Positions 1 through 12,352 of a stretch of 64,000 nt of DNA are shown here, in pieces. This DNA comes from Sphagnum compactum (taxonomy: Eukaryota; Bryophyta; Sphagnopsida; Sphagnales). The translations under genes were made by a program, and so were the position numbers. Positions within the stretch are counted from its first letter, which is position 1. The number at the start of each line of letters is the position of its first letter. The stretch is taken from positions 6,664,157 to 6,728,156 of the forward strand of contig OZ234503.1 in NCBI GenBank assembly GCA_965153455.1. Reading direction: 5' to 3'. The notes beneath the pieces were generated by a model. It did no database searches. It was not told the DNA's origin and worked only from the letters and a program-made list of their open reading frames with translations.

Positions 1-1537
1 GAGATTTTTTAATTTGGGTTAATGTTTTCATGTTATGACTTTGTTAATTTCGATAATGTTGGCCATAGATCTTGTAGTGCACTGCATATTTTACAATGCA
101 CAACATCAAAATCATAAAAACCCGTTTTGAAATCATAAAACTCATTTTACAATTGATGAAAAAAATTATAACTTATTGTCCAAATACACTTGAAAACTTC
201 TGGTAGATTCTTATGATTAGTTTTTTGACTTCATATTAGATCAACACATCACACCAACATTGTCAACTTGTTGATCACCATTTTTTCTTTTGAGATGGAA
301 ATTCATGCTACTATTTACGTTTCAAAAGGAAAGGGGAATTAATTGTGATGAAAGTGTGTAATACAAAGGAAAATGGATCATGTACACTCATGAAACATAT
401 TTACACCTTGAAGTAGATTGAGATTTGTTAAATGAAAAAACTTGTCTCAATTCTCCCTTCAAGATAATCTAATTGATGACAATAGCCAACAAAATATTTG
501 ACTTCCTCATAAATCTCTTCCTCAAATCCATCAAATCCATCTTATGCATAAAAACTTTCATCAACAAAGAGGAATGAAAGAAGAAAATAAATAAATTACT
601 TAATATTTTGAATTAAGAACTTCTATTTTTGGGTTTTTCTTTTCAAAAATCGTAAAAAAATTAGTGGATTTCAAGAAAAAGTTGGCATAAGAACCGATGT
701 TTTGTTTTATTGGACAAAAGTTTTGGGAAAATATGTGATGGTTTTTGAATTTAAATTCGAATAATTTTGCTAAATTTTCAGGGAAAATATCCAAAAAATC
801 ATATCAACAAACTGAAATTAAGAACCTTTCATTGAACCAACAATTTTTAAAGAACTCATTTGATTAGTTCTTAATTTTTTTGGAAAATTGTGGTTATGAA
901 TCAAATTTGGTAATTAGATTTTTATACATACTAGTGTTGGCTAGCTTTTCCTTCTTTGTTTCATAATAAATGATCAATTGTTTAAGGATTTCATAATGTG
1001 TTGGGACATGGAGCAAAAATTGGAGAAAGGCAATCAAATGAAAACTCAAAAGTTCTAATATGTAAGGATTCAAGAACATGTTGGGAGTAAACATAGAAAG
1101 GTACAAGTTAATTCATCAAAACAATACTCGGCTCATAAGGGTTTGTTCGCCCCATCTTTATAGAATGTAAACCTAACATGTAAGGTGTATGTTAGTTTCT
1201 TAACCAATGTTAGATTTTACAAGTTAGTCACAAAAAGAAACCTATAATTGAACCCTTGTTGATAATCGACCATTTTCTCAATAATTGATCAACATTGTTA
1301 TGTATTTTAAACAATTCCCCAAAACCCATTGATCTATTGGTGCCATTTCAAAAGAACCACTCAACATAACCACACATAACCATCCCTTGTGAGAATAGAG
1401 ATGCCTTCTTTTCATCCACACAAAGAGTCGTTATGTAATTTTTCATTCAATGCAATGAAAAATCATTGCACCAATGAGAGCCTAGGGTGGTACCTTGTGC
1501 TAACTATTAGGTGGCTCACCAGTACTACATCCCATAG
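1..1537. other. AT-rich intergenic DNA, no gene seen
   Basis: Open frames here are short, low-complexity and lack recognisable motifs or splice-bounded exons. I see no RNA gene. Confidence 0.6.
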
Positions 1538-1805
1538 CCTACAGTCAGCTTTCCACATTGACAAAATGAATAATTCAAAAAATTCAAAAAATCAGCTCAT
1601 TTTTTTTTGTATTTTTGAATTATTAATATTTCATTATTTACAATAGTCTACTATGATATTGTCATATGAGTACCATTGAAATTATTCAAATTATAGCCTA
1701 CAATAATTACGAAGGTGTTTCACATCTCAACTTCATATTTTCACAAAGATTCATTTCAAAACTTAATGCATTATTTAATGACAAAATTGACCCTAGGGTA
1801 AGGTA
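1538..1805 (+). repeat. Dispersed repeat family A, copy 1 (second half of the element)
   Basis: By eye this stretch aligns with the reverse complement of about 31310-31570. Shared blocks include a TTTCCACATTGACAAAA core near 1550, a block around the TATAGCCTACAATAATTA motif near 1694, and TTATTTAATGACRAAATTGACC near 1772. Block order is the same in both copies. It is an old, diverged interspersed element, class unknown. Confidence 0.7.
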
Positions 1806-1937
1806 ATCAAGTTGGGGTTAGTATCTTCCCTATGTATGTATGTATGTGGGATGAGCTAGTCACTTGGGGCTCTGATTTTGTGTTGATCTTATTTGGAGGT
1901 TGGATTTGAAGCAACAAACCAAGGAATGCTTTATTTG

Positions 1938-2224
1938 CCCATTTGCACATGCATTTTTGTTTTGTGGAGGTTGTTGCTTTGCCAAACAATTTGTGTTACG
2001 CCATAATGGAGTATTACACAATCATCATGCCACCCATTTGCACATGGGTTTTTGTTTTGTGGAAGTTGTTGCTTCGCCAACAATTTGTGTTACGCCATAA
2101 TGGAGTATTGCACAATCATCATTGCCACCCATTTGCGCATGCGTTTTTTTGTTTTGTGGAAGTTGTTGCTTTGCCAACAATTTGTGTTACTCCATAATGG
2201 AGTATTACACAATCATCATGCCGC
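1938..2224 (+). repeat. Tandem repeat, three units of about 95 bp
   Basis: Units begin at about 1938, 2033 and 2128, each starting CCCATTTG and ending near ATCATCATGCC. They are nearly identical, which explains the overlapping open frames across 1900-2427. Each unit holds an imperfect palindrome; in the third it is TACTCCAT-A-ATGGAGTA. No coding or RNA function is evident. Confidence 0.9.
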
Positions 2225-3240
2225 CCACCAGGAATTCCGTGCTCAAAATTCAAAGAGGATTCCCACAATTTCTTATTTGTCACAGAATGTCATCAAAATT
2301 CCAAAGAGCCCACTCACAGCTCATAATACACTCTGTGTGTAGTAAGTACCTAGTAGTACACCGGGGCATCTTCAACACATCTTGTTCAAGAATTAACTCA
2401 TTGTGGAGAATTCCATGTCGGGAATGAAATATTCTCATTACAATTCCAAAAGTCTCTCCTAATTTCCTTCACCAAACTTTGTTTATTAGAATTCGAATTT
2501 GGATGGGAAAATTTTCAACATAATTTTCAATAAATAATATAAATTAGTGATGAAGTTGGCAAGGGTTGCTACTAGGGCATTTGTCAAAGTGAAAGGGATG
2601 AACTCGAAATACTCACCAGCTTTTGTTAGCGGACTATTAAGTTTTGTCCCAATGTTGAAGAACTTCTCTGAAAGGAAGAATAACATGTGTAGATTTTAAG
2701 GGTTGGATATTGGGGCTAGAGTAGAAGAGTTCACAACATGGGTTTCAATTGTAGAAGCTCAAAGAACCAGCAAGTTGAGTCACACCGAAAATGGAGATGA
2801 ATTTTTACAGAATATATTTAGATTATTGGACCAAGTCATTGAGTCATTGGTTTTTGATATTCATTGATTATGGAAGAGAGATCTTTTTGCAAAGAACCAA
2901 ATGAACTATGCTTATATATCAGAGTCAATTCTTTGAATTTTTGGAGATCTGCAAATATGAAATTAAGAACTGCCTTGATAACTAGCATGGGTTCAGTCCA
3001 ATTTCTAGTACCCACCCTACTTATGATGCACTCTTGATGTAAACGTTAAAGGAAAAAAAAGGCACTGACCAATATATCTATTTACCCACTATCTAACTAT
3101 TTTTCTTTCCTTTCAACACTCTGACATTTAAAATTTTACTTTTTCTCAATCAAATTATTTAAGTTAATTTTTCCAGGAAAAAGCACATGACCAATTGCAG
3201 TATGAAATTTCCTGATAGTTAATTTACATGAGGTTTACTT
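2225..3240. other. Intergenic DNA, nothing recognised
   Basis: AT-rich with only short incidental open frames and no recognisable domain or repeat with another part of the window. Confidence 0.5.
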
Positions 3241-4264
3241 CCATCGGGTAAGAAATGCACATGGAGATTGTTCTTTGGGTAGTAGTAGGTGTTACAATCT
3301 AGCTTCCTCTCTATTACATTAGTTAGTTTTCAACTAGCTTGAATTGTGTCAATGGAGAGGAAACAAGTTTGTACCTCTCTCACTTCATGCTCTCTTGAAT
3401 CATAAAGGCACCTGCAAATACAAAGGAGATTTTAGGTCAGGCCTTTGTGCGATGTTTGAAATCAGCTGACAAAGTAAATAATAGAAGTCATAGATCAACT
3501 ATCAAAGTGAAAATGGAGAACATTTACCAAGAGGACAGGATGACTGTGGATGAAATGAAAGCATGATAGGCACAACTGACACTAACCCCTAAAGAACATA
3601 CAGGTTGCTTGAAAACATATTTTCCCCAAGTGGTCAGCTTAGAAAACTTTCAGGCACCTGCATAAGTCAAGGCAATTGCATTAAATCTAGCTAGGCAGCT
3701 TGAGGAGGCTTATCCAGCAGCAAAGTCACAATTTTTGGTTATATTGCAATCAGACAAGTTGTTACAGCTAAATGGAAAGTTGAGCCGTGAAGGGATCTGA
3801 TTGCAAATGAATCTGAGATGCAACAATTGTGTCCAGAGCTCAAAACATGTACCTCCTTCAGGAACATCATCTCCTAAAACTTATTAATTTTTCAATTTTA
3901 GTCAATCCACCCGTTTTTAGCTCAAGTCCTTGAATTGTCATCAAGATTCTTAGTAGTGGATAACTTGGGTACTAAAAACCTGCAAAGGAATCTCAAAGGG
4001 TTTTCTCTGGACAAGTCTTACTCAGCTGAGATTGTTTGAGAAATTAGAAATCAAATAAATATTGATTCTGAAACTTGCAAATAATGTGTTGCTAGATTTG
4101 ATGTGAGTTGGTTTAAGGAGCATTGACACACCTTCAAAATGTTGAACAACCCAAAGCCCAATTCGTTGTTGCTTCTGCTCCTGCTGCTGCAGAAGAGTAG
4201 TAGGCAAACTGTCACAATTCCAGTCCTTTGATTGATTTGTTTCCATGTGTTCCAATATAGACCC

Positions 4265-4355
4265 ACAGATAGTGATGATCTGCAATTACCATCCACTGAC
4301 TTCACCAGTTCCTAATGGTGGCTGTAGATAAATTCATATTATTCCACCCAAATAT
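4265..4355 (-). repeat. Dispersed repeat family D, copy 1
   Basis: The minus strand reads a TTGGGTGGA start, then CTACAGCCACCATTAGGAAC and GTGAAGTCAGTGGATG. It aligns with copies in introns of the SAM-domain gene (26653-26780) and the HMG-CoA lyase gene (54861-54990). It lies inside the putative minus-strand unit at 3.2-5.6 kb. Confidence 0.6.
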
Positions 4356-5439
4356 GGGCAAACCATTCTACAAAATCTGCATCCTGAGTTTCTGTTACAT
4401 TTCTGGAAGCAATGGGAAGACTGAATCATAATGTCAGCGAGCAGCTGAGAGATTGGCATTGCATGTATGAACCTCATGAAATTTCATAGGACAAGTACCT
4501 TAAAGAACCCAGAGAAAGCAAGCTCCTACTTTGCTGTAATTTCATGATTGCTATATTGTTAGAACTCTTCCTGCACCATCTGAATGCTATCCAGGTAATG
4601 CCATGCTTTATTTTCAAAGATGCCACAAGGATCGGAATCCTGATACAGTGGCAGAAGAAACTAGAAAAGATGAAAATGCAGAGAATTTTGAAAATAGAAG
4701 TGAAAGTATGAAGTATTAGGAGATAACAGTGAAAGTCTGCTACATGTGCAAATGTCTGCTGCAAGAGCTCAATGGATCAGTTGAAAGGAAATTTGCTTCA
4801 AAAACAAAGCTGTGGGGGCAATGGAAACATACTTGCAAGACAAAAAAAATCAAATCACATGCCAGTAACCGCAGGAGTGTTCCATCAACACTAAATGTAG
4901 CTTGATTTATGACTGAAACATGCACTCTAGCATATCTGCAATGAGAGAGAAATGAAGAAACACTCAATAAAAGTGCAGAGAAATTCCAGACATCAAGCAA
5001 CCAACAGATCATCTCTACACAAAGAGGATAATTCAGAAAAGGATAACAATATGTTCAGGAGAATGAATCTGAGGACTTCTTCCTTTCCAGGATGCCACAC
5101 CACCAACAGCTCAGAACCCTAGCCAATTTTTCCTCCAAACCCTATATTGAGACTAGAGACCAAAAAAAAAGAAAAAACACATCTCCTACAGACAAGAGAT
5201 ACATATGTGAAATTCTCTTTCTCACCGAGCGAAAAGAAAAAGAGGGGAAAGCAGCAACAAAGCACACCCAACAACAGATGACGAAAATTTCACCTCGACA
5301 TCTACAAGTCAGAACCTTCAAGAACTTTCTACAAAAACTCCCCAAATATGCAAGCTTCCTGCGCCACAAATACAAAAAGAACTGACAAAAAAAAACCTAC
5401 TCGGAGAACTCCAAGCCACGTACGTTGGGATTAAGATCC

Positions 5440-5557
5440 AAAAATCCTTGCGCAATTCACCCTCCGCGTCGAACGCTCGCGCGCGCGCTCTCTCTCACTC
5501 TCCGCGCTACAAGTCCCGTCTCTACTCGTGCGCAAAAACTGGACGAAACCCTAACGA
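5440..5557 (-). promoter_or_regulatory. GC-rich leader or promoter with telo-box motif
   Basis: An island of CpG-containing, CT-rich sequence in otherwise AT-rich DNA; the minus strand reads GTTAGGGTTTCG at its upstream end. Similar TAGGGTTT motifs sit in the leaders of the METTL5-like gene and the kinase gene. This suggests a minus-strand transcription start; it is inference from composition and motif only. Confidence 0.4.
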
Positions 5558-5699
5558 CGATATCGAACGTTCGTTTAAAGATTCTCAGTTCTCAAACACA
5601 TCCTCAAAAAGCTTACTTACCAGGCTTTTTTTTTCTTTTTTTTTTTGGTATTTTCTTTTTTGTGGGGATTTTTAAAAATATATATCTCTTAATTTTTTT

Positions 5700-8545
5700 G
5701 GAAAAGGAGGAGTATTTCTAGCTAGAAAATATATGTTAAAAATACTTTGATTTGCTACACATGCTCAAAAATTCATTACTCATAATTTATTATTATAAAG
5801 CTCAAATAGTTTTCAAGTAAAATTTGCTTATAATTTTGATATTCATCACAAAGTTGGATATAAAATAACTATTTCAAATAGTTTTTGGACATATAACTAT
5901 TGGAATAGCCATAGGACATATACTCTTTTCGACCCAACCTTGCTAAATTATTTTTCATTTAAAAATAAATAAAAATCAAAACATAAAATAAAATAAATAT
6001 TATAAGCACTAAACATGTGACTTAGAAAAAACAAAAACAAATTCCCTAGAAAATATAGTGAACAAGTGGCAAGTTCCCACACAATAATTGAGAGATTTTA
6101 GGAGTCATTTGGATGCATAATAAGAAATTAGAGTTGTATGAACATGGTGTCATGAATTAGAGTTTGATGATGGCATTTGAAAGTTTGGTAATGAAAGTGT
6201 GCAACTCTATACTCATTTTGACAACAAAGGAAGGTGAAAATAGAACTTGATGGCTATAAGGTTTATATAATGTGTGCTTCCAATGTACTCATATCAACAT
6301 AATTATGTTATGATAATTAGTGGCATCATTACTTGTGTTGGATAATGGTTGTGCCCATAAAAATGATATGGGTAATTTTATCTTTTTTGAAAAAAAAATT
6401 TAATAATGTTTTTAGGTCAATTGTTTTATTTAAGCAATGAGATCATATACAAATAGTTTTTTTAAAATTTTAAACTACCACTTATGATTCAATCTTATCC
6501 CCCCTTGGTGGATTTACGGATAGAGATTATCCAATAACAATTAATCCCTTAAAAATTGAATGTTTATTTCTTTGAATTATTAAAAAAATCAACTGTGTTT
6601 TCCTTTTGAGTAATGGATAGGTCCTTTCTTTTATGCAAGCTTATGGAAAACACTATGGAGTTGAATTTCTATTTTTTGTTATTTTCTATTGACATTGTTA
6701 GTTTATAGATCATTTTACAATTTACATGTTACAATTTCAAATCAATAAACCTAGGTATGTATCTATTTGCATTTTTTTCCTCAAGTCTTTGTATGGTTTT
6801 GAAACATAGTCTTTGTAAGTATTGCCCTTGATTTTTTCATATTGACAACCTTGTACAATCAACATGGTAGTTAGCAAGCAACCTTGATTTTAGAATCATG
6901 CATCAAAAGAAAGAACAATACAAATTTAAAAAGTTCCAAAATGTCAAAAGGAAGGAAATGAAATACTTACACAAATTGGTTACCTCACATATTTGGCATC
7001 TAATTTTTGCAACTATGAAAATATTTACATTGCAATATTTCTAGTTTGCTTCATTATTTGAAGACCTTTCGTATAAAACTAAAAAAACTTAATGGTCTAG
7101 ATATGATAAGTTGACTAGAAGATCCTTTTATAATTGGTTCAACCCAAAAGGAAAGATAAAAGCACATCTAGAAAACATCATAAAGAAAATGACAACTTCC
7201 ATGCAGGGTTTTTTCATTTTCTCCAGGTAAGGGGAATGGCTACAATGTGAATGTGGTGGTATGCTTAGGTGACTTTTTTTTTCAAGGTAGGTGAATCCAA
7301 TTGGTTACATAGAAAATATTTTTCTTTACATTTGGCTATCTTAAGTAGCATATGTTCATAAACTTGTGGCGAAGACCTAAAGCTTGTTATATGTTCATGT
7401 GGCTACATTTTTATTAGGTCTTTGAGTTCATTTGGCTTTCAAATTTTGTAAGGTGTAGAATGGTGGCAAAGAATGTTGCCAAAGTTTCGAAACCACAAAA
7501 TTTGGAAAAAAAAAAACATTGTTGGGAACCACTTCATCTTGTTTACTCATCCTACTTCTTTCCATCTTCATATGAGGCACATGATTTACCCTCCTTAAAA
7601 ATAACATAGAAATATTTGAAAATATTTATAAGCACCAAGTAAAACTCAAAAAGGTCTTGAAAATGGTTCCACATTCCATAACAAATTTCGTTGCCACTTG
7701 CTACTATATGTATCCCATTTATATGTAATATCTACAAGATAACAAAACATTTTCTAATAACATATGCTAAACAATTTTATTTTTTTAATTTGAAAAGATT
7801 GTAGACTAGAGACATAAGGTTTTGATATGTTGCTCATGTTGAGTGGAAAAAATGATATTTGAGGTTGGACATGTGCAATAATTGTTGTTCAACTTGCCAC
7901 CTTTTCATCCATCCTTGTTAATAGTGTGGCTTACCACATGGATCAGCCACCCATATCCATTCCAAACTAGTGAATTACCTATTGTGACATGTTGTAGAAA
8001 ATTTTGCAAATTTGTCTAAACATTCCTTTGTTTGGACTAATTTTTGTTTTGTTTGGATATTCCAGTGGCTTTCCCAATTCCAAAATTACATTCAATTCCA
8101 AGAACTTGCAAACCAACTTTAAAAAAATTCATCAATAAAATTTCATAGCACTTCAATAGACCCTCATTTCAACGTCATTAAACAACTCAAGTAGCCTTGA
8201 AGGACCTTGAGTAGATAAACTATATAAATAAGTGAGGAAAATACCATTATATTATATGTGAAATATTTTAGGAAAAAGAATGTTGAATACCATAATAGAC
8301 ATAAAAAACAATAGCACATTCGGCTCTCAAGACATGTCTCCACAACACCATGCACATCATTATGGAACTTTAGGGAGAAAAATTATGTAAAGTCCTTTTG
8401 TACAACATCATCATCTAGAAAGTTTCCTTCGAGTCTCATATGCACAACAAATGATAAAAGAATGAAGTTTACCACATCTTCTTCCATTGGTATGGTCTCA
8501 TTAACAACATTAACAAATTTTGAACCCCATTAGCCCAATATAACT
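5700..8545. other. Long AT-rich intergenic stretch, no gene seen
   Basis: No frame longer than about 60 codons carries a motif. The DNA is dominated by A/T runs. No tRNA-like fold or internal repeat stood out. Confidence 0.6.
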
Positions 8546-8685
8546 CATAATTCATTCCTAGTTAATTTCTAATTCACTTTTAGTTAACTCTTTGTTCACT
8601 TTTAATTAACTATTAGTTCCCTCCAATTTTTTTAATCTTTTAGTTGATTAATAATTAACTTTTAATTCACTTTAAGTTAAATTTT
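8546..8685. repeat. Degenerate short tandem repeat, about 20-25 bp units
   Basis: Variants of TTAATTCACTTTTAGTTAAC recur about six times with irregular spacing. AT-rich, no coding potential. Confidence 0.55.
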
Positions 8686-10025
8686 TTTAAGATATCTTAT
8701 CCTTAGAATTATAAATTTTCAAAGTTTTATAGATTTGGCTTCAAATTAGGATGGATTAAGGAGGTTAGTTTGACCTCGTAATTTCAAAAGATTAAAATAC
8801 CCTTCTACAATTTAAATCTCATCTAGATATGTTTAAAAAGTTTCCACCCGAGGTTTGAACTATTGCACTTAGGGTTAAATTAATCCTATTGGATTACTTT
8901 TATGTATCTACCCCCTTGTACAAATGATGTAAAGGTTTGTTTAAATGTTTACTCCTCAAACTTTAATAATTTTAACCCCCCAAACCAAGAGAGGGTTAAA
9001 TGGCATAAGAATACATCTACTATCCCTTGGTGGGAATCTAGCACTCGGGGATCCTAAAGGAGTCTTTAAAATGGCTAGTAACAACCTTCATCTGAAGGGG
9101 TAATGAAATCTGTGAAGGTGTTTTTGCAAGGGAAGTCCTCTTCCCAAGGGACTTCCTCGGAGTTCAGCTCCCCCTTCTTGGGCTAATGCCCTTGTGGGTA
9201 GGACCACAAAGTGGGCCTTGTACAGAGCCTCCACACAAGGCCCACTTAAGGCCCACTTTGCCAGGAGTTGCCTTCTTGCATTTAAGGCAACTTGCAAGTA
9301 CACTTTTCAAAAAAAAAAAAACAACAGCCAATACTTTATGGTTAGATTTGATAACCAAAGTTGGATTCTATTTGTGAGGGTCTAGTTCCAAGACTTACTC
9401 ACTAGTGGCTAACATCACTAGAGATCAAATCCCAAGGTTTAAAAAAATGGGCCTTTGAAACGAAATCATGGCACATGCTTCAAAGATTTACTTTCCCCTC
9501 TTCTTAAGTGTAGTAGAAATCAACCCTATTTCAATTCAGACCTAACTTAATAGAATTATCAGTAAAGCCCCCCACGATTAGGGGAGCGAGAACACTCAGT
9601 TTCGGCATAGTAGGCCATCAAACGTGTAACTGGGAATGAAAATCTTACAAAAACGAAATAACTGGAACCCAGACTAGTTTCTCCAGCAATTATGGTGGTA
9701 GACTGAGTTTCATCCTGTCGTTCCTTTTTCCTGAGCGCCTTCAGTGCTGCTACATATACTTTCACTGCTCCTATCTGTACAACTACTACAATTACTCTCG
9801 AACTTTGTGCATCAAATGCCGAGTTTCAGCATTTCGTACTGAGATTCAATAAAATTTCCTTACTTTGCAGATATCACTGAAAAAGGGTGTAAGGGGTGAA
9901 AGCAGGCCCGAAGACAGGCTGACTTTACGATAACTCTAATAAATCAAGTTAGCTCATCTAAGTAGAGAACAAAGAGTGTTATGTAGGATGTCTTCATCAA
10001 GTAAAATGCGGCCAAATTGAACCAG
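8686..10025. other. Intergenic DNA with a GC-richer palindromic patch
   Basis: Mostly AT-rich. Around 9115-9300 the DNA is GC-richer and holds two inverted repeats (9131-9156 and 9209-9247). No gene seen. Confidence 0.5.
9209..9247. repeat. Perfect 13-bp inverted repeat with 13-bp loop
   Basis: AAGTGGGCCTTGT at 9209-9221 pairs perfectly with ACAAGGCCCACTT at 9235-9247. A smaller pair, GGAAGTCC/GGACTTCC, lies just upstream near 9131-9156. Possibly a remnant of a foldback element. Confidence 0.8.
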
Positions 10026-10372
10026 TACACCATCCACTGGATGCCCGTTGTTACTCAGTTGTGGATGAACCTCAACCGAGTTAATATTTGCTTGCACCTT
10101 GGTAACCAATTTTGTAAGGAATAGGTCTCATATATAGGCAGATAGGTAGGAAAATAGGTAATTACCAGGTAATTAGATGATTTATACATAGCTAAAGGCT
10201 GTTTTTATTCATTAGGCTTGTGGGTTGTTAGTAAATAGGTAGTTAAAAAGAAGCAACTGAGTTAACCACCATGGTTAACAAAGGAAGTGAAACCCAACAG
10301 AAAACTGTTTCCTGACCACTTATCATCCATCCTTCATGGTGCACTGGTGGGTGCTGGTTCATTGTGGCCGTA
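10026..10372 (+). repeat. Dispersed repeat family C, copy 1
   Basis: It aligns with 62667-63045 in the same orientation over about 350 bp, from CACCATCCACTGGATG to CATTGTGGCC. Shared internal blocks include CACCTTGGTAACCAA, AATAGGTCTCATATA, GAGTTAACCACCATGGTTA and TGTTTCCTGACCACTTATCA. The copies differ by scattered substitutions and small indels. No coding capacity seen; probably a nonautonomous transposable element. Confidence 0.85.
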
Positions 10373-10740
10373 AAATGACATACACAAAAAGCCAAGAATC
10401 CATGAGGGATGGATGGTGGGTGGACACAAAACACGTTACCATTGGGTTCACACCCATCACAAGGAACTGGGTAATCTATTTGAAAGTGAACCAACTGCCA
10501 CAACTGCAGTGTGTGAAGGATGAATGGTTTGGATGGATGGTCGGTAGACAGAAACACCTTTCCATTGGGTCCACACCTAACACAAGAGCCACAAATGCAC
10601 CATGAGGGGTGGATGGTGGCCAGTGGGACAAGGAAACACTTTTTCCCATTGGGTTGACATACACACCCAAATGTCACAACTAGTGCACCGCGAGGGATGG
10701 ATGATAAGTGAACGGGAATCACTTTTTCCATTGGGTTTCT
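10373..10740 (+). repeat. Degenerate minisatellite, about four units
   Basis: Four units each contain GAGGGATGGATGG-like and CCATTGGGT-like blocks. The CCATTGGGT block recurs at about 10439, 10562, 10645 and 10728 (spacing roughly 123, 83 and 82 bp). The array abuts family C copy 1 but is absent next to copy 2. A 162-codon minus-strand open frame here is a by-product of the repeats. Confidence 0.7.
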
Positions 10741-11535
10741 AGTTTGTTGTGCCTATGCTTCTTCTCCCTTACAACAATCCATTTGACTGAAACCAAAAGG
10801 GAAAACATTTTTACATCATAACTTTTCATCTGACAATTAGATTTTGAGATGAGATAAGTGTTTGTTTGTGCACCCAATTGAGAACTCCAAACCCTAGAAC
10901 TTTCTTTCCTTTTAAAACTAGCAACACTCATTGGGACACGGATGCCACAAATGTTGAGATCGAAGTGGAGGAAGAAGATATGGCCGGCTCAAAGTTGCAG
11001 ACCACCCGCAAAAAATGGTGTGCATTTGTGTACTTTTAAAAGCTCAACTTCACCATTAATTTTCTTGATGAGCCTGGCCACATTGTCTCATCACATGTGT
11101 ATGTATATGTATGTATTTTATTCCATGCAAGGCCCCACCCTTTGTACGAATAGTAGTACCTTGAACCGAGGTCATTTGCTTCTTCATAGTTGGCCATGAT
11201 TTGGGTCGTCATTTGCATATGAAACAAGCAACTTGGTTGTTTGTTCCCTATTCCTTTAGGGTGGTGTTGTGTCAATAAATAGCTCTAAATTATAGAAATT
11301 TTTTACTTTGAAGAAAGTTGGAGCCTACATTCATATATATTATATACATACATACGCACATATATGTGTGTGTGCTTATAATAATGGCAACAAATAAGTA
11401 TCCAACAAAATCATATATGATCATGGTGGATAACAACTGTAGGATCGGATGGGATATGCATGGGCATTCTCATTTACCAATGGTTGGTTATAGTTGGAAG
11501 CCAAGAGAAAGGAAAGGAATTTCTACATTGTTTAT
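10741..11535. other. Intergenic DNA with a short microsatellite
   Basis: No gene seen. A TA/CA-type microsatellite lies at about 11332-11375. Confidence 0.55.
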
Positions 11536-11955
11536 GGGGGGGGTTGCCATTGTACTTATTCAAACAAGGGGTGTGTCACACTGTGACCTTGCCATTTAAA
11601 TTAAAAAGTATCTTCAGACAAAAGAAGAATTATGGAAACTCAAATATTTCACTATGCAAAAATATAATTTTCAAAAAATCCTCTAAAAGAAACCAAAAAC
11701 CTTCAAGATATTATAACTCTGTAACTAATCTCAAGTTTCAACACAAGCCAAAATATCATATTTCAAAAAATCCTCTAAAAGAAACCAAAAACCTTCAAGA
11801 TATTATAACTCTGTCACTAATCTCAAGTTTCAACACAAGCCAAAATATCATATTTCAAAAATCCTCATATAAAACTAGACCTATTACTAAGGGGAAAAAT
11901 CCCTAAGCTAATATACTCTATAATGAATCTAAACACAATATCCTTGCCTACTAAG
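11536..11955 (+). repeat. Dispersed repeat family A, copy 2 (first half, with internal duplication)
   Basis: It aligns with the reverse complement of about 31545-31870 through blocks such as TGTGTCACACTGTGACCTTG, AAAAGAAGAATTATGG and CAAGTTTCAACACAAGCC. A 92-bp internal segment is present 2.1 times here (11671-11876) but once in the 31-kb copy. Confidence 0.85.
11671..11876 (+). repeat. 92-bp tandem duplication inside family A copy 2
   Basis: TCAAAAAATCCTCTAAAAG starts at 11671 and again at 11763, with a partial third start at 11855. The first two units differ by about one base, so the duplication is young relative to the element's divergence. Confidence 0.9.
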
Positions 11956-11985
11956 GTAAAGCCAATAGGTAAAACGAGTTGTAAA

Positions 11986-12352
11986 AGCGGTGCTCAGTAT
12001 GTGATCCTGAATAGTGAAATTGGATGAAGAAAATCGAACTTATGCCGGTTTGGCTCAGGAAAATGGTTTTGGCTCCGCATAACGGGGCACATTTGCCGTG
12101 GCTGGTAAAAGGCGGCACAGGCACAGCAGCGCTGTGCAGAAAAGAAGTGTAATAAATATGGTCTAAGAGTTAACTGCTGCTGAGTGTTCCTCATTGGCCC
12201 ATCATAATGATTCGTCCAGGTGGTTTGCAATTTAGTAGTCCCCCACCTATTTACTGTCCCAGTTTCAGTTTTATGGGTGGGGTTGCAAAAGAGTACAGAA
12301 TTAGACTTGGATGTGAAAAATATTTTCGCAGGGTCACATACTGAGCACCGCT
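11986..12352. mobile_element. MITE-like element with perfect 19-bp terminal inverted repeats
   Basis: AGCGGTGCTCAGTATGTGA at 11986-12004 has a perfect inverted partner at 12334-12352. The interior (about 330 bp) is GC-richer than the flanks and has no transposase. Outside the right end the sequence reads GGAGATGCTCTAAG, similar to terminal sequences of plant nonautonomous DNA transposons; the left outer flank does not match it. I could not settle a target-site duplication. Superfamily is unassigned. Confidence 0.8.

Larger units (their letters stand above)
3250..5600 (-). other. Possible minus-strand transcription unit, coding or noncoding unclear
   Basis: Read on the minus strand, the 5' end (about 5600-5440) is GC-rich with a CT/GC-rich leader and a TAGGGTTT telo-box-like motif at 5546-5554. 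Several intron-acceptor-like sequences (pyrimidine tract then CAG) follow, near 4920, 4660, 4530, 3650 and 3410. A short frame near 4640-4560 ends in a stop and looks exon-like, but I could not join the pieces into a protein or recognise a family. It also carries a family D repeat in the same relative orientation as in the real genes. Alternatives are a spliced lncRNA or a decayed gene. Confidence 0.35.

Noticed and set aside
1900-2427. Overlapping Cys/His-rich plus-strand frames
   Set aside because: All come from the same 95-bp tandem unit read in several frames.
10243-10731. A 162-codon minus-strand open frame
   Set aside because: It lies within the CCATTGGGT minisatellite; openness follows from the repeat unit. 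No domain or splice support.
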